A stretch of DNA of 64,000 nucleotides, from NCBI RefSeq assembly GCF_003144115.1, contig NW_020311998.1, forward strand, positions 247,669-311,668, in the 5' to 3' direction. Positions 1-9,623 of the stretch are shown here, piece by piece (the first letter of the stretch is position 1; each line of letters begins with the position of its first letter). The position numbers and the translations under genes are program-made. The stretch is from Tilletiopsis washingtonensis. Taxonomy: Eukaryota; Basidiomycota; Exobasidiomycetes; Entylomatales. The notes under the pieces are model-generated. The model was given only the letters and a program-made list of their open reading frames with translations. It was not told the origin of the DNA and did no database searches.

Positions 1-499
1 CTCTCCTCCTTCTCCTCCTCCTTCTTCTCCTCTGCCGGCGCGTCGGCAGCGGCAGCGGCACCGCCGGCAGCGGCGGGCGCGGCAGCAGCCGGGGCACCGC
101 CCGAGCCGGAGCCGATGGCAGTCAGGATCTCCTTGACATCCTTGCCCTCAAGCGCCTTGGCGAGGAGCGTGGCCCAGATCGGCTCGACCGGGCAGTTGGC
201 GGCCTGGGTGAGCGAGACGATCTTCTCGGACTGTCCGGGCATGGGTCAGCAATGCCCTGCTCGAGTACGCCAACGTCTCTACATCCTGCCAGCCCCCCGC
301 TGTCACCTCGCTGCCCGCTCCCACTCGGTGCCTCCAGTCCAGCGTCCTCAAGCCCAGCATGCCCTTCTCGCCTGCCGCCCCTTCCAGCTCCCTTTCTCCT
401 CGCGCATGCCCGGCTCGGCGGCATACTCACGCTGATCTCGAGGCCCTCGTCGGCGAGGATGAGGGCAGCGTACGTGGCGGCGAGGTCCTGCGAGGCCAT
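1..499 (-). CDS. RPP1: 60S acidic ribosomal protein P1 (3' end outside window)
   Basis: Minus-strand gene, start codon at 497-499. Exon 1 is 431-499 and encodes [20 protein letters not shown] plus EIS. A 200-nt intron (231-430, GTGAGT...AG) joins in phase 0 to exon 2 (230 down to the window edge), which continues [20 protein letters not shown], then [21 protein letters not shown], an Ala/Gly hinge and the acidic [10 protein letters not shown] tail. This is the standard P1 layout: a helical dimerisation domain, a flexible hinge and an acidic tail. P1 pairs with P2 on P0 to form the ribosomal stalk that recruits translation GTPases. The usual C-terminal GFGLFD motif lies beyond the left edge. 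P1 rather than P2 is indicated by the [17 protein letters not shown] block. The intron after about 23 codons fits the common pattern of an intron near the start of fungal ribosomal protein genes. Confidence 0.93.
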
Positions 500-984
500 C
501 TTGAACAAGCGGTGAGGAATGTGGTTGGTGGTGGTGGGACACGAGGCCGCGGCGGACGCCGTGCCAGGCCAGCAGCCCGGCCGCGGCGGCTCGGCGGCGC
601 TGCGGCGGACGCGGCGCCGGCGCCAGCCTCTCGCCCGCGCAGGCGCCACGTGTGCGACTCCGCGCGCCCGCCAGGCCTGATCACGTGTATCGCGCCGGGA
701 GTCGGCCCACGGAACTTCTCGCACGACACGGCTGCTCCCGAGTTGGCCCGCGGCCGCACCCTGCGCCGCTCAGCTTCACGCCGGCTGGCTGCAGCTCGCC
801 CACGTCGATCTCACCCAGCTCAGCACCTTTTGCATCGCTGCTTATGATGACTTGCAGCTGATCCAGCCAGTCGAGTTGGAGGCATCGCCCCGGCCTGCCA
901 ACGCGCTCTCGGAGGCCTCGGATATCGAGGCGCAGAGCCTGGCGTCGCCTCCGCGCCGCCGCCGCTCCGCCAGCGCAGCATCAT
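500..984. other. Gene-free stretch: RPP1 promoter side and repeat copy A
   Basis: No supportable gene. The part next to RPP1 (about 500-760) is its upstream region. The part from about 781 to 965 is one copy of a repeat whose inverted partner lies near 26.6 kb (annotated separately). Open frames here are short, GC-driven and lack domain signal. Confidence 0.6.
781..965 (+). repeat. Dispersed repeat, copy A
   Basis: About 185 bp that match the reverse complement of about 26565-26750, roughly nine bases in ten by eye. The shared core includes cgcccacgtcgatctcaccc, gcatcgctgcttatg, ccagccagtcgag and ggcctgccaa. The two copies differ by substitutions and a 1-nt length difference after cgctgcttatg, so they are diverged, not recent, copies. 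Copy A ends about 20 bp from the stop codon of the OTU gene. It may be a terminal or subterminal piece of the neighbouring mobile cassette, or an older unrelated element. Confidence 0.75.
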
Positions 985-3900
985 TCATTCTTGCGCCTCT
1001 GTGTCGTCCTTGTCCATTCTCGCCAGATCGCTCTCATCCAGCAGGTCGCTCTCATCCAGCAGAATCTCCTCCGCATCTGTTCGCCGCGGCGCCGGCAGGT
1101 GGTGCAGGTCGTGCCACGCAGGGGTGTCGGACGCGCTCGCAGCTCGCCACCACCAGTCTTGAGGAGAGGGCAGCTCGTGGAAGCGCACGTCGTGCCGCAG
1201 ATGGACGCGCTGGTAGTGGTTGCCATTGACAAAGATGATGGAGCGGAGGATGGGCTCGCCGTGGTTGCTCTCCGTCAGAGGGAAATAGAGCTCGCCGATG
1301 AGATGATCTGTGAGTCGAGCGTGGGGCCGGAGCGAGAGCACTGGATCTCCCAAGAACTCGGCGATGATTGGACCCATGGCGCCAATATCGAGCCAGCTCG
1401 ACGGCCGGGGTCCAGGTCGATGATCTGGACATGTTGCTGACAGCGCTGTGCGAAGGCAGACCATGGCAGTCGACGGCTGTAATGCTGCGAGATAGCGGCC
1501 GGGGTTGGCCAGTAAGCTGGCATGCAGTTCTGCACGTAGCTGCATGCCCGTCTTGTCTGTGCCGCTGGCGAGCGCGTGCCAGCCACAGGCTCCGTCGCCC
1601 GGCACGTCCTCGATGTGGTGGATCACCGCGCCTGATGGCCTGTGCCGCAGTACGTGAGTGGGCGGACTTGACTTGCCTCGAGGCTGGGGTTGACTCACCG
1701 GTGCCAGTCTGACGGTGGCTTTCCCGCCTGGGCGCTGCGGCCACGCTCAATGCGACCGGCGGCTTCTAGGTCGTTGCTGCCGATGAGCGCGACCGCCACC
1801 TTGTCATCGCTGCTTTGCCACGCGGCAAAGCATGTGCAGTCGCGCTCGTGGCGCGCGCCCAGCGCACCCCTGGTGCTCTGGCGCTGCAGCAACGGCGAGG
1901 TGGGCGGACCGGCACTCGACGGGCCGGCACCCGACGGGCTGGTGAGTAGGCGCAAGCGCTTCGTCGCAGGAGTGTCGGGCGTTGGTTCACCGCGCTTGCG
2001 CTTGGCGGGAGTGTTGGGCGCCGGCTCGCGCGACGGCTTGACATGCTCAGCAGCAGCAGCGGCGGCCGCAGACTCGGGCTCGTCGGAGCCGGGCTTGCGG
2101 TCAAAGAACGCCGGCAAGCTCGGCGGGATAGCTGCTAGCACGTCGAGCTTGCCGGCGTAGTCGTGCAGCTTGCTGCAGTGCAGGGCGCTCTCCTGCTGGC
2201 AGCGCTCTACCTCGGCCCGGAACTGCGGCTGGAACACCGCCAACTCCTCGTGCAGCGTAGTCACGACGCCCTGCACGAGGTTCGCTCGCCCGTAGGGCGC
2301 CAGATGGTCGCAGAGCGCGCGCCCGCGGTCCTTCGAGTCGGCGATTGACGCCAGGTAGACGTTCCAGTCGTCGCCGTCCTTGTCCTCGCACGGCCAGCCG
2401 GCGGCGACGTTGCCGTGGCGATAGGCGCGTAGCGCTTGCTCCCAGGTCGGCTCGGCAGAACGACACTGCAGGTGCCAGGCGCTGATGGCGACCTCCTGCA
2501 TGGCCGTGCGGCGCAGTGCATCGTCTATGTCTGCGCTCGCAAGGCGGCACGTGCTCTGGAAGAGGTCCTCAGCCCTCGACGGCGCTTCGATGAGGTCCCC
2601 AGCGCCGGACGGCGATGGCTCCTCGGGCGGCGCCGAGGCGCGCGACGGCTCGCCTGCCTCTGCCCGCGTCGCCAGCGCGTACTGCGTGTAGCTCGCGTCC
2701 CTGACCTGCTTGGCGCTCTTCGCCGCATCGGACGTCTTCTTGCTGATGCTCTTGACGCCCGGGCAGGACTTGAGCGCGGCGATGGCGGCGCACAGGCTGA
2801 CGTCGGTGTTCTCGAGAGCCTCGCAGACGACGGCGAAGGGCGGCGGCGGCTTCACGTCGGCAAACAAGCTGACGCACAGGCGCTGAAAGTGCGGACTGTC
2901 CGGCGCCAAGTCGGCGTCGTCCGAGATGCCGCTCCAGCGCTTCTTCCAGCCGGTTGGGCCCTCCAGCCCAAGCGGCGTGGCGAGGCGGGCGGCCGCCTGC
3001 GGAAAGAAGAGAGGCATGCGCGAGGCGGGCGATGCGAAGAGCTCAATCGCGCCTTCCGGCTCGTCGTCTGGCGCAGGCGATGCGGAGAGCTCAATCGCGC
3101 CTTCCGGCTCGTCGTCTGGCGCCTGCGCCTGCTCGGCTGCGGCACGCAGCTCTGCCACCAGTGTGGCTCGTTCCTCGTGGCCGATGATGATGCGGTCCTC
3201 GAGAAGAACCCACTCGGCTGGCATCTGCACGCTCTCGCTCTTGCTCTCGAGGACCGGCTCTAGCACCTCCTCCTCCTCTGCGTCGCCCAGCTGCAGCTCT
3301 TTGAGCCGCCGTTGGAAGATCTTGGCTTCCGTAGGCATCGCTCCGCCGACCTTGAGCGTGAGGGTCGGCGGCGGAGCCGTTGACCATGTGTGCCGTGCCT
3401 CGGCTTCTGTCGCCGTCGCGGCCCGACCGGCAGTGCCGGGCGCAGCCGCAAAGGAGTGCAGCGGGCCACACAGGGCGGCCACACCGGCCGCGGCCAGCGT
3501 GTTGAGGGCGAGATCCTGTGGCGAGAGGCGGCTGCCGCTCTCTTCAATGATGGAGAGGACGTGCTGGGCGAGGTCGCGGAGGCTGGCCACGGGCGAGGGC
3601 GACAGGGACGAGGTAGACTGCTCGCGCACCAGATCTTCAAGCATGGCCGTATGCGCGTGCGTCTGTATCCACGCACACAGAATGGCCGTCATGATCTCGG
3701 CGCTGTGAGGCGAGGCCCAGTACGAGTCGCTGGGCGCTTGTGCGCCTGCGGCACGCGTCATCTTGTCGAGCTGACCGAGAAAGGCTAGAGCGTCGACGCC
3801 TCGGGTGCGAGCCACTGTGCTAGCCGCCTGCAGTGCGGCGAGGACGGTGGTCGCGGTGTGCATGTTCAGCCATGCAGGATGCCGGGCCGGGTCGACGAGC

Positions 3901-4055
3901 AGCAGACGTGCGTAAGGCGAGTCGCTGACGGTTTGGCGTCTCGGCGCAAGTGAGTCGCCGGCGCTCGGCACCACGAGTGGAGGCGGCGGCTCTTGCAGCT
4001 TCCTATGGAGAGCGAGGAGGTCGCACGAGCGAGAAAGGACAGTTGAGAGAGCCAT
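985..4055 (-). CDS. Large protein with C-terminal OTU-type cysteine protease domain
   Basis: Two exons on the minus strand: 1699-4055 (ATG at 4053-4055) and 985-1639, joined by a 59-nt GTGAGT...AG intron in phase 2, giving 1003 aa. Residues 1-785 match no family I recognise. They are mostly helical or disordered, with a tandem duplication around DDEPEGAIEL (about 3030-3120) and a basic NLS-like patch PAKRKRGE...ATKRLRLL. The second exon holds an OTU-like domain: GDGACGWHAL supplies the Asp (801) and Cys (804), and NGNHYQRV supplies the His (927). OTU proteases usually remove ubiquitin. The intron joins the OTU part to the long N-terminal part in frame, so this is one gene. It is divergent from the FEN1-Fanzor gene across 345 bp, which suggests co-regulation and membership of the same element. 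Activity on ubiquitin is inferred. Confidence 0.75.
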
Positions 4056-4400
4056 GCTGAAAGACGAGGGGCGTGAGGTGGGGGGGGGGGGACGGCTGCC
4101 CGCAGCTGCCAGTGCCTGGGCCTGCTCGCCATGACGTCCAAGGCCGCGCACCCATACGCGTGTGCCAAGGCACGCACGTGTGCCGCGGCCCAGGCACGAC
4201 ACAGAGCGCTCCGGCCGCAACACCAACAGGGCACGCACGCCGCACACACGCAGGCACGCCGCAGGCAGCCGAAGTTCAAGTGCTCGCTTCTTCACCGGGG
4301 CGCGCGCTGCTGCTGCGAGGGCAAGGCACACAGACGCAGCTCTTGCTTCTTGCTCCCACTCTCTCTCTCTCTCTCGCTCTTTCTCGCATGCCCTCTACTC
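4056..4400. promoter_or_regulatory. Shared divergent promoter of the OTU and FEN1-Fanzor genes
   Basis: 345 bp between two divergent start codons. It contains a homopolymer run of about twelve G at 4079-4091 and a pyrimidine-rich tract (tctctctctctc...) at about 4358-4388, just before the plus-strand start. CT-rich tracts next to start codons are common in fungal promoters. The plus-strand reading frame stays open upstream into this region, but the MG start at 4401 fits the FEN1 family. Confidence 0.55.
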
Positions 4401-7400
4401 ATGGGCTTCTCCATCGACAGGTCTGGCCACTGGCTGCTGCGGAGCCTGGTCGCCGGCACCTACGATGGCGAGAGTGACGCACTCGCATACGCACGCCGCC
4501 ACTCTCAGCGCCTCCGCTTCCTCGTCGTTGACGCGACGCCGCTCGTCTACTCGATTGTCTCGCGCACCTGCGCTGAAGCAGGTGTCGCTGAAGCAGGCGT
4601 CGCTGAAGCAGGCGTCGCTGAAGCAAGCCTCGCCAACCTCGACGAGCTCGTCCGCGCCTGCATCGCCGCAGTCGTAGAAGAGATCTGGCGTGTCGCCGCT
4701 CTCCTCGACGGCGACGACAAACGAGTCATCTTCTGCTGGGACGGCGCGTATGTGGCACAGACGAAGCTCGACACGATCACGCGAGATCGCATGCGAGATC
4801 GCATCATCCATGCCGAGTCGTACAGGCGCGAGGCGAGCCACAGACGCCCACGCATCGAAGAGCTGCGTCGTCACGCTGCGGCTGCTGTGATGCAACGGCT
4901 TGTCAATCGCCTGTACAGCAGCGGTGGCCTCGACGAGCTCTTTGTGCAGCATCTGCTGCAACACGCACTCTGTGAGGAGGAGATGCTGGAGAACGCACTG
5001 GCGATTGACGAGCGCACAAAGACTGTGCTACACATTGTCGCCCGTGACGAGGCAGACTGCCTCATCGGCCGCCTCTGTCCTCGGCTGCAAGGCAGCGGAG
5101 AGTCGGCGGTGCTCTCGCCCGACGCCGACCTTCTGGTACACTCGCTCGCCGCGCCGCAGCTGTCGTACCGCTGGGTTGTCCAGCCGCTGCCAGTCACCCG
5201 CAAGCAGAGGCGGCAGCGCAGTGCGCTGCCGCCTCCGGCGTTCCATCGGCAGCACCTCTACGACCAACAGCGACTGCTTGCCATAGCCCCTCTCGTCTTG
5301 GCATCCGTCGCTCTCGGCACAACGGACTACGGCAACGGTCTGCCAGGTGTCGGCGCCCGCGCCCTGCTGGGCAAAGACGACTGGCTGCCGGGCCTCGCAG
5401 CGGCCGTGAAGCCTGGCCTCGTGTCCCGCGCCTGGGCCGACATGGCCGCAAGCGCAGAGAGCGTGCAGGCTCAGACCCATCGACTGATCCAGCGTGTGGC
5501 CGCTCTTGACTCCAAAAAGAAGCACAGCGCCATCGACGTCGCGCGCGTCTGCAGCATCGCCAACGTCTATATCCTCAGCACGCACGCCGCCACCGAGACG
5601 GTGCCGCGCCCATCGTTCTCCGAAGGCCCCGGCCATGGCTGGCGCAACACGCTCGGCTTCTTCGCCAACAAGCGCTTCATGCGCTGCACGCCCAAGAACG
5701 GCGCGGCAGAGCGCACGCCATTTGTTCCGACGCTGGACGCTTTGCCGCGCTTGCGCAAGCAGCTCGGCGGCCGCCAGACCGCAGTCGGGCGCACCTACCT
5801 CGTGCCCGTCGAGGATGCGGCAGCGATGCCGATCGGCGCACCCAGGGAGGGGCCCAATTGGGACCTCCTGCCAAGGAAGAAGCCACGCTCTGTCAAGCCC
5901 GCGCGGCATCGTCCGTCACAGAGCAAGAGAGCTGCGCAGAGGGCAGCAAGGCAAGACGAGGAGCCGCTCGTGGTCAGGAAGAAGACGGTCTCTATGCCCG
6001 GCGCAGCAGCGAAGGAGAAGCTGGTCGGCATCTTCGGCATCGCTACTGTGCGCTCTACATCTGCGGATCTCGACTCGACGTATGTCGGCATGGCTTCGAC
6101 GGTGGTCGTCGCCGGGCAGTACCTGTCCGTGGCTGTTCAGTTGACTCTGCGCGAGCTGCTTCTGCTCGAGCCGACGTTCCTGGCGTGCGAGGACATCGAT
6201 CTTGATGCGCGCCTGAGGACTCTGTGCCAGGTCTGCCGCAGCGCGTCCCCTCTCTGGACTCGGCGGCCGGACAGCGCAGCGCTCTCCGCAGAGCTGTCGG
6301 CACTCTCCGCAGAGGAGCGTGGACTCATGCGCCTCAAGGGCGTCACTATTCCCATGCTGCTGGCACGCCGGGCAACAGCCGACAGGATGAGTCTTCCGCC
6401 TGCCGCTCTCGCCGACGAACACTGCATCTCCAGCACCGCACACAGCATTGTGAGTGCATGTTGCGTGTCGTCACCAGCACCGCCAGCGTCACGACGTTGA
6501 TGCAGTTGTCGCTGCGGGCGCGCCAGTTGAAGAAGTGGTGCGGCCTTGCAGATCGCTTGCGCTCACTGCTCGCCAAGGCGCTGCGCACGGCCTATGGCGA
6601 CAAGCACGAGGCCATGCTCCGCGCTGCGCTCGACACGCCTCTAGACGAGTCACCTGTCTGCTCGGCGGACGTCATGGAGCTGCTCACCGTACGCAACAAG
6701 CACATGCACGCCGCTCGACTGCAGCTGCCAGAGCCCGATCGCCTCTGGTCCAGCACGCCGCGCCAGATGCTCGAGACGCTGCGCGGGGCTGCTGCGGTGC
6801 ACATGTTCCGTGCATGGATAGAGCGCCTGTCGGGCACCAGTGTGCTCGACGGCACAAACTTCTGCCCGGACTTTGTCTCAATCCACACACGTGGCGGGCT
6901 GACGCCTTTTGTGCGCGAGGCGGTGAGTCGCGCAGAGGCCGACGCAAGGGCGTGTCCGCTTACCTCGCCCGGCCCCTATAGAGTGCACGGCTTGGCGCTC
7001 TCGCTGCGCTTGCAAACCGCAGCCATCCGGCGCCGGCGCCCTTTGAGCACGAAGCGCTCGTGCGCTGCGGGCTCTTCTTTGACAGACAGCAGTGGGCACC
7101 ACGCCCGCACGTGGCCGCCGAGCACAAGTCTTTGCTTGCTCGCCTCAAGCGTGCCCTTGGCCTCAGCACCACCACCTCGCGCGTGTACGAGCTGGAGGCG
7201 AGGGCAGGCCGGCACTGGGTGCGGGCGTTCGAGAGCATCCTGGGGGTGCCCTGGCGCAGTCTGGGCTTCCGGAAGCCGGCCTGGCTGCCTACTGGGCACG
7301 TCGAGAGCAACGGCACGCAGATGCGCTGGAGCTACGTCAATCTGGCACGCCCAAAGCGCCGCCACATGGCCACGGCCGGCGTTGCCCAGTCCCGTCCGCT

Positions 7401-8598
7401 CTACGAGGACCAGCTCGACTCCGCGTGGGGCAGGCGTCTCCAGGCAGCTCCGATCGCCACTCTGCCTCTGGCGTCCAACCAGCGCTTCGAGCCAGCGAGG
7501 GCCAGTCGAACAAGCGCTTCGAGTGGCGGCATCGGCGGAACGACACCGGACAAGGAGATTCGAGAGCGGCTTGCAGCAGGGCCAGGCGCTGTGCATCACG
7601 TGGGCGTCGACCCCGGCCTCAACAACGTCCTCGTTCTCTCACGCCGCCGACCGCTGCGGCCAGGCACGGTCATTGCCTTTCCCGAGCCGCCTTCACCAAA
7701 GCTGGCGCTGCTGCAGCCGCTCTCCGCTGCCGAGCGCCGCCATCTTGGCATTCGACCCTCCGAGCCGCCTTGCTACCGCGCCACCGCCGCCGCTTGCAAG
7801 CTGTATGAGCTCTCGGAGAGCCTCACACTCAAGCCGGGCTCGCTGCGCAGTGACAAGCCTCTCAAGGCAGCGTCAGAGCCTCATCACCCTGGTGATGACG
7901 TGCAGCGGGCGCTGGCAAAGATGCTCACGCCCGTGCCCACGGCCATGGAGCGCGAGCGCCGCATCCTCCGGCACGCACGGCAGCAGCGCCGCGCCCAAGA
8001 CGAGCTGCTCGAGTGGCTTGTGCCCGGCAGCAGGCCCGGCTTCCTCGCTCAGCACCTGCAGCAGTGGCAGCAGGGCGACAGCCCGGCCCTTGTCATTGCG
8101 CATGTTGGAGACTGGGTGGGCCACAAGGCCTCCAAGCCAGCCCTTGCCGCCCCAGTGCTGCGAGGTGTCATGCAGCGCGCAGCGCTAGCATCGCCATCGC
8201 TGCCCATCCTGTTCCGCAAGCAAGACGAGTATCTGACGTCTTCTGTCTGCCCGGAGCGCTGCGAGGATGACGAGGGAAGTGCGGCCGCCGCAGCCGCCAC
8301 GGCCGCCCAGACGAACAAGAAGGGCACGCCCAACGTCGTCGTCGGCACGGCTCCCGAGCACGCTCGCTCACCCGTGCCTGCTGCCCGCCTGACAAGCGTG
8401 TATCGCAGCGCCACATCACGCCCAGTCCACGGCGTCAAGCGCTGCACCACATGCCGCCACCTCTTCTCGAGGGATCGAGCGGGGGCGGCAAACATACGCT
8501 TTGCCGGCATGCACGAGCTCGCCTTCGGCTATGGACCCTTCCGGCCCCGCCCCAAGAAGGCCGTCGGAGCCGCAGCCGGCACAGCGCCCGCGTCCTGA
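4401..8598 (+). CDS. FEN1/XPG-type flap nuclease fused to a Fanzor (TnpB-like) RuvC nuclease
   Basis: Three exons, 4401-6449, 6506-6922 and 6982-8598, with 56- and 59-nt introns, both phase 0; 1360 aa. The N-terminal part is FEN1/XPG-like, with all seven metal-ligand acids aligning: VVDA (D44), CWDG (D114), DEADC (E217, D219), SPDADLL (D241, D243) and TTDYGNGLPGVG (D309). The start MGFS resembles the FEN1 N-terminus. The C-terminal part (about 823-1360) has VGVDPGLNNV (RuvC-I, D1032), HVGDW (about 1197-1200, where the usual RuvC-II Glu is absent), QDEYLTSSVCPERC (E1238, C1245, C1249), RCTTC (C1310, C1313) and SRDRAGAANI (RuvC-III, D1320). That is the Fanzor pattern: DEY-TS, a zinc ribbon and DR-NI. 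FEN1 nucleases cut 5' flaps; Fanzors are RNA-guided DNA nucleases. The middle (about 350-820) is unassigned but has a basic linker. Both nuclease centres look intact. The fusion is read directly from splice phase; transcripts are needed to prove it. Confidence 0.85.
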
Positions 8599-8618
8599 GC
8601 CCTCGCGGCCGGCCCCTG

Positions 8619-8706
8619 GGGCACGCGCACATGCGTGCTTCTGATCTCGCCTGCACAATCACGTGCAGGTATGGGCACTTGCCGAGTCTCATCTCGGCAG
8701 TGCCTA
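8619..8706 (+). ncRNA. Candidate Fanzor guide (omega) RNA: three consecutive hairpins
   Basis: Starting 22 nt after the Fanzor-like stop codon are three hairpins. H1 is gcacgc (8621-8626) / gcgtgc (8633-8638), with a 6-nt loop. H2 is cctgcac (8650-8656) / gtgcagg (8663-8669), with a 6-nt loop. H3 is ggcac-t-tgccgag (8674-8686) / ctcggcagtgcc (8693-8704), with a 6-nt loop and one bulged t; flanking t8672-a8706 and a G-T pair can extend it to about 14 pairs. TnpB and Fanzor guide RNAs are structured and encoded at the 3' side of the nuclease gene, ending at the element border. Position and structure fit, but RNA evidence is lacking. The alternative is stem-loops in the 3' UTR or the COX17 promoter. 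Confidence 0.45.
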
Positions 8707-8887
8707 GCAGCTCGCGTCATCCACAATGCCGCCTCGCTCTTCACCATCACCACCTCACCTCAGCACCTCTCGCAGGCCCACGCGCTCACCGACACCGCCG
8801 CTGCATCTCCATCTGGACTGCAGCTAGCCCAGCTCTCGTGCTGCCTCAGCCACCTCGACCTTCTCGCCTCGCGCAGCGCAGCTCAGC

Positions 8888-9477
8888 ATGTCTGCGCCGG
8901 CTCAGAGCGTGCCGAACCCGCAGACGTCGGCGTCGGCAGTGAACCCGCTGAACCCAAAGGGCATCAAGCCGTGAGTATGGCAGTCTGTGCTCGACAATGG
9001 CTAGGCGCCGCTGCCGTCGTCGCTGCGGCTGCGCAGCTGCGCCCGCCACTGCCTCGTGGGAGGGAGTGCTTCGCGCAGCAGCGGCGAGCTGCTCTGTCGC
9101 ATTTGCTGCCCGGCAGTCTCTGACGGTCTTCCGCTTGCTGCCGCTTGGGTGGTGCTGCTGCGCTCTCAATGCGGCGTCTCCGCTCCCGTCGCAGCTTGCT
9201 GCCGCTCGGGCCCACTGCGACTCTGCATCTGCTCTCGCCGGGGCGCTCGCCACTGCAGGCGCTGGCGGTCCGTCTTCACGACGCGCTCCAGGACGCTTCG
9301 CTGACGCCGTGTCTCCTTGACAGCTGCTGCGCCTGCCCCGAGACGAAGCAGGCGCGCGACGACTGCTTCCTTCGCTTCGGACACTCGGTGGAGGAGCATG
9401 GCCCCGACGCGCGCAAGTGCGAGGACCTCGTGCGGAGGCATCGCGAGTGCATGGCCAGCCTGGGGTTCAAGATCTAG
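8888..9477 (+). CDS. COX17: Mitochondrial copper chaperone Cox17
   Basis: Two exons, 8888-8970 and 9324-9477, joined in phase 2 by a 353-nt intron (GTGAGT...TTGACAG); 78 aa. The protein ends [17 protein letters not shown], then a C-x9-C arrangement ([20 protein letters not shown]). This is the Cox17 signature: the copper-binding CC pair (the KPCC motif) and twin CX9C motifs that form disulfides in the intermembrane space. Cox17 hands copper to Sco1 and Cox11 for cytochrome c oxidase. Its start lies only about 180 bp beyond the candidate right end of the Fanzor cassette, so its promoter may be short or partly supplied by the element. It converges with the SAM37-like gene. Confidence 0.95.
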
Positions 9478-9623
9478 TGGAATGCCAGCATGTGAGATGT
9501 ACGTGCGCTGTGTGATGTCAGAAGGCGGGTGGTGTTGCGTGGGACAGAAGCTCGACGAGCGCAATGCGAGTGAAAGCAGAGAGCCACAGAGCATGGCTGA
9601 GGAATAGAGGTGCGAATCATGCA

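Larger units (their letters stand above)
761..8710. mobile_element. Candidate Fanzor-type mobile cassette (OTU gene, FEN1-Fanzor gene, hairpin RNA)
   Basis: This is an inferred unit. It holds two divergent genes sharing a 345-bp promoter and a hairpin cluster directly after the Fanzor-like stop codon, and it sits between two conserved housekeeping genes, RPP1 and COX17. Fanzors are eukaryotic relatives of transposon-encoded TnpB and are usually found inside transposable elements, with their guide RNA at the 3' side of the gene. The repeat at 781-965 gives a possible left boundary; the last hairpin, ending near 8706, gives a possible right boundary. I saw no clear terminal inverted repeat or target-site duplication, so the boundaries are provisional. 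Both genes look open and correctly spliced, so the unit looks intact. A domesticated, immobile gene pair is the main alternative. Confidence 0.5.

Noticed and set aside
1695-1698. OTU domain as its own gene and the upstream long frame ending at 1695
   Set aside because: A GTGAGT donor just before that stop and an AG acceptor before the OTU frame join them in phase 2.
4131-4400. Upstream in-frame extension of the FEN1-Fanzor protein from 4131
   Set aside because: The extra 90 residues are Arg/His/Cys-rich without family similarity, overlap the divergent promoter, and the MG start at 4401 matches FEN1.
6224-8188. A 654-codon plus-strand frame as a separate gene
   Set aside because: Only its part 6506-6922 is coding-like; beyond the GTGAGT at 6923 it turns into Ser/Pro/Arg noise. 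Splicing into the frame from 6982 restores Fanzor motifs.
985-8710. Retroelement or virus-like element in the cassette
   Set aside because: No reverse transcriptase, integrase, capsid or terminal-repeat signal seen; the proteins are nuclease and OTU types.
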